Positions 51,571 through 61,207 are shown, counted from the first letter of the stretch. The stretch: 64,000 bases of DNA from Paenibacillus sp. FSL R7-0345 (GCF_038595055.1 NZ_CP152002.1:2710501-2774500); one strand, 5' to 3'. Translations and numbers: made by a program. The notes: generated by a model from the sequence alone, not told the origin.

Positions 51571-52407
51571 CTAGCTGCGCAGACTGTGCAGCAGGGCAAC
51601 CGTTTCGTTAAACACCGGAAGTGTAATCTCTTCCAGCGACACATCAAGCATCGGCTTTCGCGCCTGCAGCTTGCTGAAGAAGTCTGCTGTGTGGAACAGA
51701 CCGCCGCCCGGAACGCCATGACGGTAAGCGTCGCCGTCAGCGTAAATATCCTTCAGATGGGCGAGAATGATCCGGTCCCCGAACAGGTCAAGGGAGCTGT
51801 CCACGATCTCATCCTGATGCGCGACATCTTGTCCGATCAGGTTGCAGGGGTCGAACACAACACCGATGTTGCTGGAAGGCACCTCGTCCAGAATACGGCG
51901 CATGTGCTGCGGGGAAGCCAGCGTGTGGGTGCTGACACCTTCTATGCCTACGAATACGCCCCACTTTTCCGCTTCCTCAGCCAGCTCCTCCAGAGTGGAT
52001 CTGAAGGTCTGCCAGCCGATCTCCTCATAGCGTTCGGGATCTGAAGACTGATAGGTGGTTAAGCCCCCGCTCTCGGTAGCTACCATCGGTGCCCCGAACT
52101 GCTTGGCAAAGCGCAGATGCTCCTTGAAGCGGTTGATTTCAGCCCTGCGTACTGCCGGGTCAGGGTTAATCGGGTCAATGTAGCAGCCGAGCACACCTAT
52201 GCGGATGCCTGCCTTGTCAAATTTTTCACCGATATAATTAGCCAGCGCGGGGCTGAACTTGCCCGGAGAAAGATCAATATCCTGAATAGCCTTGGTCAAG
52301 GCAAGCTGCACAAAATCAATATCATGAGCCTGCAGTGTGGAAACCAGCGTGTCTAGGGGCAGGCAACCTGCCGTGTGGGCCAAAGTTCCGAAGCGAATGG
52401 GTAACAT
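51571..52407 (-). CDS. Sugar phosphate isomerase/epimerase family protein
   Basis: A 278-residue TIM-barrel protein. Strands with likely metal ligands are visible: IDFVQLALTK, IRIGVLGCYIDPINPD, APMVATESGGLTTY, VFVGIEGVSTHTLAS, IGVVFDPCNLIG, IILAHLKDIYADG and MLDVSLEEITLPVFN. The ATG at 52407 is directly abutted by AAGGAG (no spacer), which is poor; ATT at 52398, nine bases from the ribosome site, would be the ideally spaced start. The substrate is unknown. It is a distant paralogue of the protein at 29587. Confidence 0.82.
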   Translation of the reverse strand: MLPIRFGTLAHTAGCLPLDTLVSTLQAHDIDFVQLALTKAIQDIDLSPGKFSPALANYIGEKFDKAGIRIGVLGCYIDPINPDPAVRRAEINRFKEHLRFAKQFGAPMVATESGGLTTYQSSDPERYEEIGWQTFRSTLEELAEEAEKWGVFVGIEGVSTHTLASPQHMRRILDEVPSSNIGVVFDPCNLIGQDVAHQDEIVDSSLDLFGDRIILAHLKDIYADGDAYRHGVPGGGLFHTADFFSKLQARKPMLDVSLEEITLPVFNETVALLHSLRS

Positions 52408-52528
52408 CTCCTTTTAATATAATAATTGCGTATACCTATTAATAATAATTACGCTTTCATATACTTGCAACGTCTAACTGGCGACAGTTAACACAGATTA
52501 GGGTAAATGAGAGTAGGAGGGATCTGAT

Positions 52529-52912
52529 ATGGAACTGGAAAATGATAAGCTGCCGGCAGTACTCAAGGCGGAGGAGTTTAGGTATAGCAAGGAAAATGAG
52601 CAGATCGTCAAAAAGGATTTCTGGCGCAAAATGAAAAAGTTCGCCGGTAAAATTCCTTTTACAAAAGATGCGGTAGCCATGTATTACTGCGCCATTGATG
52701 CCAAAACGCCGCTTTGGGCTAAAGGAATTGCTTTTGGCGCACTGGCCTACTTCATCGCACCGATTGACGCGATACCCGATGCGTTTATCGGACTGGGCTT
52801 GACCGACGATGCCGCCATTATTGCCGCTGGTGTACGGGCAATCGCCGGACAAGTGACCGAGGAGCACCGGGAGAAGTCCGAGCAGTTTTTTGATGATGAA
52901 CCCAAATTATAA
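52529..52912 (+). CDS. DUF1232 (YkvA-type) membrane-associated protein
   Basis: A 127-residue protein with the DUF1232 core: KTPLWAKGIAFGALAYFIAPIDAIPDAFIGLGLTDDAAIIAAGVRAI, including the family motif YFIAPIDAIPD. The hydrophobic segment (about 66-100) is flanked by charged regions at both ends. GGAGGGATCTGAT precedes the ATG. Molecular function is unknown for the family. It is monocistronic and convergent with the HxlR gene. Confidence 0.88.
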   Translation: MELENDKLPAVLKAEEFRYSKENEQIVKKDFWRKMKKFAGKIPFTKDAVAMYYCAIDAKTPLWAKGIAFGALAYFIAPIDAIPDAFIGLGLTDDAAIIAAGVRAIAGQVTEEHREKSEQFFDDEPKL

Positions 52913-52923
52913 GAGGCGAGGCG

Positions 52924-53322
52924 TTATGCCTGCACCTCTGTATCAGCTTCCGGCCGGCCGCAGCTCTCTCCGGAGAGCTGCTTGGCCTGGTAAGCCTCGC
53001 CCCAATCCCTCATTAAACGGATAATCGGGATCAGCGTCCGGCCAAATTCAGTCAGCGAGTATTCAACCTTAGGCGGAACCTGGTGATAGACCTCGCGGTG
53101 GACAACGCCGTCTTCCTCCAGCTCGCGAAGCTGCAGCGTCAGCATACGCTGGGTAATGCCCGGGCAGATCCTCCGGAATTCATTAAAGCGCTTAGTGCCG
53201 TCCATCAGATGGTACAGCAGCACCCCTTTCCATTTTCCGCCGATTACATCAAGGGTAAACTCAACGGGACAGGCCTTTGCGCCATCCGGGCATTCGCCAA
53301 AGCCCCCTTTTCGGTCACGCAT
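52924..53322 (-). CDS. HxlR-family transcriptional regulator
   Basis: A 132-residue winged-helix protein: [77 protein letters not shown]. Cys 11 and Cys 18 flank the N-terminal helix and Cys 54 is in the recognition region. Related regulators (YodB, HypR, CatR) sense quinones or hypochlorite through Cys. GAGGTGAGCAGAT precedes the ATG. It is divergent from a nitroreductase gene, the same organisation as HypR/HypO-type systems, so it probably represses or activates that gene in response to redox stress. Confidence 0.9.
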   Translation of the reverse strand: MRDRKGGFGECPDGAKACPVEFTLDVIGGKWKGVLLYHLMDGTKRFNEFRRICPGITQRMLTLQLRELEEDGVVHREVYHQVPPKVEYSLTEFGRTLIPIIRLMRDWGEAYQAKQLSGESCGRPEADTEVQA

Positions 53323-53337
53323 ATCTGCTCACCTCAC

Positions 53338-53355
53338 AGTATCATTTTGTATACT
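53338..53355. promoter_or_regulatory. Operator-like palindrome between HxlR and nitroreductase genes
   Basis: AGTAT, eight bases, ATACT, overlapping the likely core promoter (TTGTATACT) 16 bases upstream of the HxlR start and 113 before the nitroreductase. It is a plausible binding site for the HxlR protein. Confidence 0.45.
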
Positions 53356-53467
53356 ACATAACAAAAATGTGCGTACTTCTAACTCTTATATATATATCTT
53401 AATATTAAGCATGCAAGCAGGTTATCGTCAAAATAAACTTTTAAGGATCAGAAAGGGTGTAACCGGT

Positions 53468-54151
53468 ATGGTAACATTGGAAAAGAACGCAGCGCTAAAA
53501 GAAGAGATTCTGGCAGCTTATGCTTACAGACATGCTACAAAGGAGTTTGACGCCAGCCGCACAATCAGCAGTGAGGATTTCAGTTTTATTCTGGAAACCG
53601 GACGCCTGTCACCGAGCTCCTTCGGGTTTGAGCCCTGGAAATTTGTTGTCGTCCAGAATCCGGAGCTGCGCGAGAAGCTGCGGGTAAATGCATGGGGAGC
53701 ACAGAAGCAGCTGCCAACAGCCAGTCATTTTGTGCTGATTCTGTCAAGACAGCCGGCAGACCTGGCAGCGGATTCGGCTTTTATCGGGGGGATGATGCAC
53801 GAGGTACAGCAGCTGCCACCAGAGGTGGCTGCAGGAAAAGCCAAGGTGTTTGATGCTTTTCTTAATGATGATTTTGGATTAAAAGGCAATGACCGGGCTA
53901 AATTTGAGTGGGGGGCACGGCAGACCTACCTGGCGCTGGGTAACATGATGACCGCTGCGGCAATGATCGGTATCGATTCATGCCCGATTGAAGGCTTCAA
54001 CAAGGAGCTGATTGAGCAGACGCTGGAAGCGGAAGGGATTCTGGACCGTGAACATTTCGGCCTTGCCTGCATGGCTGCCTTTGGTTACCGTAAAGCTGAA
54101 CCGCGTGCCAAAACAAGACAAACCGCCGAACAAGTCATTCAGTGGGTGTAA
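53468..54151 (+). CDS. NAD(P)H-dependent nitroreductase family oxidoreductase
   Basis: A 227-residue FMN-dependent enzyme of the nitroreductase family. Seen: AYRHATKEFDASRTISSEDFSFILETGRLSPSSFGFEPWKFVVVQNP (the N-terminal FMN-binding R-x-S pattern and SPSS-x-G-x-EPW motif), TASHFVLILSR, ARQTYLALGNMMTAAAMIGIDSCPIEGF and the C-terminal FGYRKAEPR. Related proteins (YfkO/HypO, NfsB-like) reduce quinones or nitro compounds. ATG 53468 is chosen because upstream codons belong to the divergent regulator and its promoter. It is divergent from the HxlR gene, its likely regulator. Confidence 0.92.
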   Translation: MVTLEKNAALKEEILAAYAYRHATKEFDASRTISSEDFSFILETGRLSPSSFGFEPWKFVVVQNPELREKLRVNAWGAQKQLPTASHFVLILSRQPADLAADSAFIGGMMHEVQQLPPEVAAGKAKVFDAFLNDDFGLKGNDRAKFEWGARQTYLALGNMMTAAAMIGIDSCPIEGFNKELIEQTLEAEGILDREHFGLACMAAFGYRKAEPRAKTRQTAEQVIQWV

Positions 54152-54165
54152 GGCTAAAGTGTGAC

Positions 54166-54222
54166 AAAAACCTCTCTGCAGAAGCTGGTGCTGTGAACGC
54201 CGGCTCTGCAAAGAGGTTTTTT
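54166..54222 (+). terminator. Intrinsic terminator after the nitroreductase gene
   Basis: AAAAACCTCT with GCAGA, a 21-base loop, TCTGC and AGAGGTTTTTT. Strong stem and T tract. Confidence 0.85.
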
Positions 54223-54383
54223 CATAATATAAGAATGGATATGCTCTACGCTATCAATGCTCCTTATATTTCTCGCAGAAACGGTTGCCGCCTTCCATGA
54301 AGGACGACGAAGCCGTTTCTACTCGTTTTGTGAAAATATTGAGAAGGTGCGAAAAACAATTGAAAATTTGCTGAAAGGCCGCT

Positions 54384-54427
54384 AGTCTTAGAAGGTAAGT
54401 GTAACTTGTGATTACCTATTTTAGACT
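54384..54427 (+). promoter_or_regulatory. Long imperfect inverted repeat in the cidA leader
   Basis: AGTCT ... AGGTAA, 13 bases, TTACCT ... AGACT, ending 17 bases before the cidA-like ATG and next to its ribosome site. It could be a regulator operator or a leader hairpin that affects translation. The remaining part of the 293-base gap shows only the terminator at its left edge. Confidence 0.4.
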
Positions 54428-54444
54428 GAAGGGATTCCTGCAAC

Positions 54445-54861
54445 ATGAAAATAATCCGTGTCATTGCCGAGGTCGCAATACTGTATGTGTTCTATCTGGC
54501 AGGCGATGTTCTGCAGAAGCTCCTGCATCTGCCGGTTCCCGGCAGCATCGTAGGCCTGCTGCTGCTTTTTGTTCTGTTATTGTTAAAAATTGTACCGGTT
54601 AAGCTGATTGAAAACGGCTCATCGTTTATTCTGGCCTACCTGCCCATGTTCTTCATTCCGGCAACCGCAGGGATTATGAACCACCTCGATATATTCAGCG
54701 GCCGGGGGCTGCTGCTCATTGCGGTTCTGGTTGTCAGCAGCGTACTCACCATGGTTGTTACTGCCCATACCAGCCAGTGGATTGCCGGCTTCAGTGCAAG
54801 CCGTACCCGCAGACAGACCCTGCCTGCTGAAAGTCTGAGTGAAAAGAGGAAGGGTGCATGA
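54445..54861 (+). CDS. cidA: CidA/LrgA-family holin-like protein
   Basis: A 138-residue membrane protein with four hydrophobic segments: IIRVIAEVAILYVFYLAGDVLQ, PGSIVGLLLLFVLLLLKIVP (with the family motif LPVPGSIVGLLLLF), SFILAYLPMFFIPATAGIMN and GLLLIAVLVVSSVLTMVVTAH. The C-terminal tail is basic. This class forms holin-like pores or, as recently shown for relatives, transports small carboxylates such as pyruvate. The ATG overlaps no upstream gene; the next gene starts within its last codons (ATGA). lrgA is an alternative name; no LytSR or CidR is adjacent. Confidence 0.88.
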   Translation: MKIIRVIAEVAILYVFYLAGDVLQKLLHLPVPGSIVGLLLLFVLLLLKIVPVKLIENGSSFILAYLPMFFIPATAGIMNHLDIFSGRGLLLIAVLVVSSVLTMVVTAHTSQWIAGFSASRTRRQTLPAESLSEKRKGA

Positions 54862-55547
54862 GAATTCTGCTTGCGGCAGGATTTATCCTGTTCAATGTTG
54901 TCATTTATCTGTTCATGGCTATGCTGTACAAACGGTACCGTCTTCCTGTCCTTTTACCAGCACTGACAGCCACCTTTACCGTCGTGGTGCTGCTGCTTGG
55001 ATTCGATATTTCGTATGATACATACATGATCGGCGGCGAATGGATCAACCGTCTGCTCGGTCCGGCGGTCGTCTCGCTGGCTTATCCGCTGTATAAGCAG
55101 CGGCATGTGCTGCGGGAGAATCTGCCGGCCGTGCTCGGCGGAACCGTAACCGGCCTTCTGGTCGGCATGCTGAGCGGCCTGCTGATGGCGGCAAGCCTCG
55201 GCTTTTCCAAAATCTATGTGCTCTCGATTCTGCCCAAATCCATTACAACGGCTGTAGCGATTCAAATCTCCGGCAACCTGGGAGGGGATTCCTCCCTGAC
55301 CTCAGTCTTTGTAATGATTGCGGGCTTCACTGGAGCAATAGGCGGTCCGTACATCATCAAGCTGTTCAGGATTCGCAGCGAGTCAGGCATCGGCATCGGG
55401 CTGGGTACCGCATCTCATGCGCTTGGCACAGCCAAAGCGCTGGAATACGGTGAGCAGTCCGTATCAATGAGCTCGGTAGCAATGACTGTCTGCGCGATCG
55501 TCGGCTCCATTGTTGGTCCGTTTGTCGCCTGGATCATGTACCACTAG
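54858..55547 (+). CDS. cidB: CidB/LrgB-family membrane protein
   Basis: A 229-residue polytopic protein of the LrgB family with about six to seven hydrophobic segments. Landmarks: FNVVIYLFMAMLYKRYRLPVLLPAL, GPAVVSLAYPLYKQRHVL (the family P-x-Y-K-Q segment), SILPKSITTAVAIQISGNLGGDSSLTSVFV and SHALGTAKALEYGEQSVSMSSVAMTVCAI. The ATG overlaps the cidA stop by four bases. Works together with the CidA-type protein. It is convergent with the GH51 gene with only 11 bases between the stops and no obvious terminator. Confidence 0.9.
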   Translation: MRILLAAGFILFNVVIYLFMAMLYKRYRLPVLLPALTATFTVVVLLLGFDISYDTYMIGGEWINRLLGPAVVSLAYPLYKQRHVLRENLPAVLGGTVTGLLVGMLSGLLMAASLGFSKIYVLSILPKSITTAVAIQISGNLGGDSSLTSVFVMIAGFTGAIGGPYIIKLFRIRSESGIGIGLGTASHALGTAKALEYGEQSVSMSSVAMTVCAIVGSIVGPFVAWIMYH

Positions 55548-55558
55548 CCGGAAAGAGC

Positions 55559-57109
<1,551 letters not shown>

Positions 57110-57174
57110 TTAATTAATCTTTATATGATTACATAATACGAATTATACGTTAAAATAGGCAATATAAATCTTTA

Positions 57175-57196
57175 GGATTAATATAATTACTAATCC
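57175..57196. promoter_or_regulatory. Palindrome between GH51 and its divergent regulator
   Basis: GGATTA, ten AT-rich bases, TAATCC, 21 bases before the regulator start. The 143-base gap is very AT-rich and also holds a TTAATTAATTAA palindrome at 57106 next to the GH51 ribosome site. Either may be the operator. Confidence 0.5.
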
Positions 57197-57216
57197 AAGA
57201 GGGGCAGAGGATAAGG

Positions 57217-58119
57217 ATGTACTTAACTACTGATTCAGAATCGCTTAAAGTGTATGAAGCACTGGCCAGTGAGGTCCGGCTTAGAATCATTGATCTGCTG
57301 GGCACGGAAGAGATGCATATTAAAGAGCTGGCTGCCAGGCTGTATCTCAGCAGCGCAATCGTCAGCTCGCATGTAGCCAAGCTCCAGAAGGCCGGAATTG
57401 TCAGCTCGCAGATGAAACGGATTGACGGCGGAACCTATAAATATTGCTCCCTGTCAGCTAATTTTCTGCAGATCAAATTGTCGGGGGCGAAGGGCATCGC
57501 CCGTAAGGTGGTTGAGGTATCTGTTCCGGTGGGACATTATACAGATCTGCAGGCTTCCCCGACCTGCGGAATCGCCACTACCGAGAAGCTGATCGGCTAC
57601 TATGATGATCCGCGTTATTTTCTTGATCCCGGGCGGGTGGATGCGGGCATCCTCTGGTTCGCCAAGGGATATGCCGAATATAAGGTGCCTAATTATTTGT
57701 TCATGGACCAGAAGGTGCAGGAGATTGAAATTTCACTCGAGCTGGGCTCGGAAGCGCCGAATGTCAATGAGAAGTGGCCGTCGGAGATTCTGTTTGCACT
57801 GAACGGGCATGATCTGGGTAAATGGACAAGTCCGGGCGATTTCGGGGTCATGCGCGGGCGGCTTACCCCTTCCTGGTGGAATTCAGATGTGAACCAGTAT
57901 GGGCTGCTGAAGGTACTTCGGGTAAACCGGGGCGGCACTTATATAGACGGGCAGCAAATCTCATCTGTAACCCTCGATGATGTATGCTGGCAGAAGGATC
58001 AGTGGACCTTCAGGCTGACGGCAGAAGATTCAACCCGAAGGCGGGGCGGTCTGACGCTGTACGGACGCGGCTTCGGCAACTATGAGCAGGATATCGTGTT
58101 CAGGGTTTATTATGAATAA
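57217..58119 (+). CDS. ArsR-like transcriptional regulator with large C-terminal sensing domain
   Basis: A 300-residue protein. An ArsR-type winged helix at about 8-80 (LKVYEALASEVRLRIIDLLGTEEMHIKELAARLYLSSAIVSSHVAKLQKAGIV) is followed by a 220-residue domain not seen in typical ArsR proteins. That domain has HYTDLQASPTCGIATTEKLIGYYDDPRYFLDPGR, IEISLELGSEAPNVNEKWPSEILFALNGHDLGKW and a beta-rich end (LTLYGRGFGNYEQDIVFRVYYE). It looks like a jelly-roll ligand-binding module. Divergent from the GH51 gene, so it may be an arabinoside-responsive repressor. The exact ligand is unknown. Confidence 0.78.
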   Translation: MYLTTDSESLKVYEALASEVRLRIIDLLGTEEMHIKELAARLYLSSAIVSSHVAKLQKAGIVSSQMKRIDGGTYKYCSLSANFLQIKLSGAKGIARKVVEVSVPVGHYTDLQASPTCGIATTEKLIGYYDDPRYFLDPGRVDAGILWFAKGYAEYKVPNYLFMDQKVQEIEISLELGSEAPNVNEKWPSEILFALNGHDLGKWTSPGDFGVMRGRLTPSWWNSDVNQYGLLKVLRVNRGGTYIDGQQISSVTLDDVCWQKDQWTFRLTAEDSTRRRGGLTLYGRGFGNYEQDIVFRVYYE

Positions 58120-58228
58120 GGAGAAGAATAGCGTGAACTCCGGTATCCAGAAATGATGTTTGCAAAACAGTCTAACGGGTAACTATAACTAAGTGATCCA
58201 AAAAACTGTTAGCATAGGAGGAATTCAC

Positions 58229-58402
58229 ATGACTGATCATATTCAGGACGAAGCGGAAATCCGCAATAAAGAGAACAAAGACGGTGACTCCCTGGCAGAA
58301 CGCAAAAAGATGGAGAATGGTGTGGATATCGAACCGGAGGCTGACGACTGGGTAGCCAAACCGGCGGAATCTGCGCATCCGGACCCGCTTCCAAAAAACT
58401 AA
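58229..58402 (+). CDS. Small acidic hydrophilic protein, unknown
   Basis: A 57-residue, highly charged protein without hydrophobic segments (EAEIRNKENKDGDSLAERKKMENG; C-terminal Pro-rich PAESAHPDPLPKN). AGGAGGAATTCAC precedes ATG 58229, an excellent ribosome site. Not recognised as a named family. It is flanked by a terminator-like stem at 58419. It could be a small stress or sporulation protein, but nothing in the sequence proves it. Confidence 0.6.
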   Translation: MTDHIQDEAEIRNKENKDGDSLAERKKMENGVDIEPEADDWVAKPAESAHPDPLPKN

Positions 58403-58418
58403 ACTCACTTCAATCCAG

Positions 58419-58449
58419 ACAGGCTGTCCTAAACGGGCAGTCTGTTTCT
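58419..58449 (+). terminator. Probable terminator after the small acidic gene
   Basis: ACAGGCTG, an 11-base loop, CAGTCTGT (one G-U pair), then TTCT. Confidence 0.55.
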
Positions 58450-58559
58450 ATGTCCGGCGGTACCTGGTGTATTGAGTATTACTAAGCCTCTGTTGTATAC
58501 TCAGGTCAACAGCGCAGATTTTTCGGGACTCAGGCAAATGAACTTGAGGAGGTAAGAAA

Positions 58560-58745
58560 ATGCGTAGCCGGAACGACAACGGCCGTTACAGGCAAAAGCG
58601 TGGAGAGGCACAGACAGGCAATCTGGAAAAAAAGTACGGTTCAGACTTTGGCGTGCGCAGCGAGCTAACGCTTGAGGCACTGCAGAAACAGCATGAGATT
58701 CCTTTGACAGTACAGCATCTAAAGGAACAGCAGCAGAAGGAGTGA
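58560..58745 (+). CDS. Small basic/glutamine-rich protein, unknown
   Basis: A 61-residue soluble protein: basic N-terminus (RSRNDNGRYRQKRG), a conserved-looking centre (LEKKYGSDFGVRSELTLEALQKQHEIP) and a Gln/Lys-rich end. GAGGAGGTAAGAAA precedes the ATG, so it is probably translated. No known family recognised. It is followed by a strong terminator. Confidence 0.6.
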   Translation: MRSRNDNGRYRQKRGEAQTGNLEKKYGSDFGVRSELTLEALQKQHEIPLTVQHLKEQQQKE

Positions 58746-58789
58746 ACCCCAAGGTGTACAGTGTTGTATCGAGTTTAAGGATTACTAGG

Positions 58790-58838
58790 AGATGTCCCGT
58801 AAAGCCAGGTAATACCGGCTGTGGGGACATCTTTTTTT
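58790..58838 (+). terminator. Intrinsic terminator after the small basic gene
   Basis: AGATGTCCC, a loop with an inner GCC/GGC stem, GGGACATCT and seven T residues. Confidence 0.88.
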
Positions 58839-58942
58839 GTGAAATCTGATTTAAACGATTACTTCCGTATAAGATGAAAAGAGCAAAGGCATACTACCTC
58901 CCGAGCTACCTGTATAAAACTTACAGCGAGGGAGGCCGTACA

Positions 58943-59515
58943 GTGAACATTATTCCGCTGCTGCCGCCGGACAGCGATTCCGCTTTTGCGGCAGCTGGCC
59001 AGTATTTCTTTTACTTTGCAGTTTACTCTTTCTTAGGCTGGGTTCTGGAAGGGACATACAATCTTTACAGCCAGGGGAGCTTCCGCAAGGAAGGCTTTCT
59101 CAAAGGTCCGGTTAAGCCGATGTACGGCTTTGCCCCGCTGCTGCTGCTGGCTGTTCAAAGGCTGGAGCTTCCGCTTCCGTTGTTTCTGCTGCTGGCGCTG
59201 ATTATTCCGTCGCTGGTTGAATACGTCAGCGGCTGGCTGCTCAAGACCTTTTTCCGCAAGCAATGGTGGGATTATTCAGACATGCCCCGCCAGCTGCACG
59301 GCCATATCTGTCTCAAGTTCTCACTGTACTGGTGGGTGCTGGCAGCCGGATGCGTCTACTTGCTGCACCCGCTGATCCAGCTGCTTTATCACTTTGTTGA
59401 GCCTCTATGGACACCTGTCCTGCCGCTGTTTGCTGTGCTGTTCCTGGCTGATCTGCTCTGGACCTTCCGGATACGCCGGCGCAGCCTGGCTGATCTGGAG
59501 CCGGGTGATAGCTGA
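58943..59515 (+). CDS. Putative CmpB-type membrane protein (PF06541-like)
   Basis: A 190-residue membrane protein with five to six hydrophobic segments. It matches the 'putative ABC-transporter type IV' (CmpB) family: FFYFAVYSFLGWVLEGTYNLYSQGSFRKEGFLKGPVKPMYGFAPLLL and the hallmark QWWDYSDMPRQLHGHICLKFSLYW. The GTG at 58943 has GAGGGAGG seven bases upstream, better than ATG 58874. Function unknown; despite its name no ATPase partner is present. Followed by a strong terminator. Confidence 0.85.
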   Translation: MNIIPLLPPDSDSAFAAAGQYFFYFAVYSFLGWVLEGTYNLYSQGSFRKEGFLKGPVKPMYGFAPLLLLAVQRLELPLPLFLLLALIIPSLVEYVSGWLLKTFFRKQWWDYSDMPRQLHGHICLKFSLYWWVLAAGCVYLLHPLIQLLYHFVEPLWTPVLPLFAVLFLADLLWTFRIRRRSLADLEPGDS

Positions 59516-59547
59516 TATTTATCCGTAAGCGGTCACTTTATAATCAG

Positions 59548-59588
59548 GGACCTTTCTTTGTCATTCCGGCAAAGGAAGGTCCTATTTG
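59548..59588 (+). terminator. Intrinsic terminator after the CmpB-type gene
   Basis: GGACCTTTCTTTG, a 9-base loop, CAAAGGAAGGTCC (one mismatch or wobble), then a T-rich tail. Confidence 0.8.
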
Positions 59589-59663
59589 GTTTGTCTGCAA
59601 GGAACAGAGGCATGCTGTGTCAAATATAAGTTAGGAGCAGTTTGAGTGAAGGAGGCGCTGCCG

Positions 59664-60104
59664 ATGAAGCTTGCTACAACGGTCATTGTACTGGAGACAT
59701 TGATAATAGGTATTCTTCTGGGGTTACTGCTGGCTGTTAATCAGCCTGTTCCAAGGGACCAGCCTGATCTGTTAACACACTTTGATCAGACTGACTTTGA
59801 GCGGATCAAAGAGATGCTCACCCGGTTTGAGGAAGGCAAAGGAGATAATCTGACGATTCTGAGATGGGGAATTGACAGCGGACCATTTGTATATGACTTT
59901 TATACAGACGGGCAGGTGCTGCACTTACGGGCAGATCTGACCAGAGACTACATGAGTACAGCTCCCGGGAAGACAGAATACGTCTGCAAGTCGGTTACTC
60001 TTGAAGAAACCGCCGAGTTTTATAATGTTGAATTATATGAATGTAAGGACTACCCCAAGGAACAGCACGTGCCGATGATTACCTTCCGCAAGGATGAGCT
60101 GTAA
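59664..60104 (+). CDS. DUF4362-like protein with N-terminal membrane segment
   Basis: A 146-residue protein. A hydrophobic N-terminal segment (about 2-25, LATTVIVLETLIIGILLGLLLAV) acts as an anchor or signal. The rest resembles DUF4362 proteins (FERIKEMLTRFEEGKGDNLTILRWGIDSGPFVYDFYTDGQVLHLRADLTRDYM ... EETAEFYNVELYEC). ATG 59664 is chosen with AAGGAGGCGCTG upstream; a GTG at 59646 is possible. Function unknown. No lipobox was seen. Confidence 0.72.
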   Translation: MKLATTVIVLETLIIGILLGLLLAVNQPVPRDQPDLLTHFDQTDFERIKEMLTRFEEGKGDNLTILRWGIDSGPFVYDFYTDGQVLHLRADLTRDYMSTAPGKTEYVCKSVTLEETAEFYNVELYECKDYPKEQHVPMITFRKDEL

Positions 60105-60156
60105 TTCCTGCGCCGTCATTATCATACATTAGTACAAAATAGAGAGGGGAATTAGC

Positions 60157-60630
60157 ATGCCGATATCTGATTATTACCGTGATCTGCGCAGCAGATTGGG
60201 GACAAGTCTGCTGATGATACCGTCTGTTGCTGCAATTATACGTAATGACGCGGATGAGATTCTCTTCATCCGCAAAGGAGGAGAAGAGCTGTGGGGCCTG
60301 CCGGCTGGGGCTGTTGAGCCGGGGGAGACACCCTCCAGGGCACTGCGCCGTGAAGTGTTCGAAGAGACAGGACTGATGGTAACACCTGTACGGATCAGCG
60401 GTGTATTTGGCGGAGAGAAGTATGCTTATGAGTACAGTAATGGTGACCGCGTCGAATACTCTGTTACAGTATTCGAATGTATAATTGTCAAGGGTACCCC
60501 AAGAAATATGGATGGAGAATGTGAGGAGCTTAGGTTCTTCAAGGAAGAGGAGCTTCCGCAGATTGCCATTCCCTATCCGCCCGCGCTATTCCGCCGGAAG
60601 TCAGAATCAGCAGAGGCGATTTTTGAATAA
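60157..60630 (+). CDS. NUDIX hydrolase
   Basis: A 157-residue hydrolase of nucleoside diphosphate-linked compounds. The Nudix box is complete: Gly 51, Glu 57, Arg 65-Glu 66, Glu 69-Glu 70 and Gly 72 in GAVEPGETPSRALRREVFEETG. The C-terminal half has a MutT-like beta/alpha end (YSVTVFECIIVKGTPRNMDGECEELRFFKEEELPQIAIPYPPALFRR). AGAGGGGAATTAGC precedes the ATG. The substrate cannot be read from sequence. The next gene's frame overlaps its end by about eight bases. Confidence 0.93.
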   Translation: MPISDYYRDLRSRLGTSLLMIPSVAAIIRNDADEILFIRKGGEELWGLPAGAVEPGETPSRALRREVFEETGLMVTPVRISGVFGGEKYAYEYSNGDRVEYSVTVFECIIVKGTPRNMDGECEELRFFKEEELPQIAIPYPPALFRRKSESAEAIFE

Positions 60631-61108
60631 GACAGGCCGAAAGACGCCGGATTCAAAGCCTGTTAAGAGGATAACCGGCTTGAAAGAGGCAGGGGAGACG
60701 ATCCGCACAAATAAAGTATATCTCCGCCTTAGAATCGTATATTGCTGCGCCATTCTCCTGGCTATTGGATCAGGTCTGAGCTCCAGAACATTTGGAGAGT
60801 ATTTACCAGGATTCGCAGCGGCTCATCTGGGGGATGCCTTATGGGCAGCTATGGTGTATTTCGGGTTCCGTCTGCTTTGTACCCGCCGTTCACAGGTCAC
60901 AGCATTAGTGCTAAGCTTCCTGTTCAGCTTCGGCATCGAATTCAGCCAGCTGTATCAGGCAGCATGGATTAATGAATGGAGAGCCACACTGCCTGGCGGG
61001 CTGATTCTGGGCAGGGGCTTTCTATGGATTGACTTAATCCGCTATACTGCGGGAATCTGCGGGGCCTATGTGCTGGATCGCTGCTGCCTGAACAGAAAGC
61101 CAGCATGA
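60623..61108 (+). CDS. DUF2809-like integral membrane protein
   Basis: A membrane protein of about 161 residues with three to four hydrophobic segments: YCCAILLAIGSGLSS, LGDALWAAMVYFGFRLL, TALVLSFLFSFGIEFSQLYQ and IRYTAGICGAYVL. The G-D-x-L-W-A-A-M-V-Y-F and F-S-F-x-I-E-x-x-Q-L-Y-Q segments match DUF2809 proteins. The TTG at 60623 overlaps the NUDIX stop and has AGAGG upstream; a TTG at 60683 with AAGAGGA is an alternative, giving 141 residues. Function unknown. Confidence 0.72.
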   Translation: MNKTGRKTPDSKPVKRITGLKEAGETIRTNKVYLRLRIVYCCAILLAIGSGLSSRTFGEYLPGFAAAHLGDALWAAMVYFGFRLLCTRRSQVTALVLSFLFSFGIEFSQLYQAAWINEWRATLPGGLILGRGFLWIDLIRYTAGICGAYVLDRCCLNRKPA

Positions 61109-61207
61109 ATGTACAGATGTCTGTCAATGTACTGAGATTGAGCTGGTTCGATGCCGGAAAGGCGCCAAGCTATCATATGCTGTATGATTTGGAGATGAGA
61201 TTTCCTG

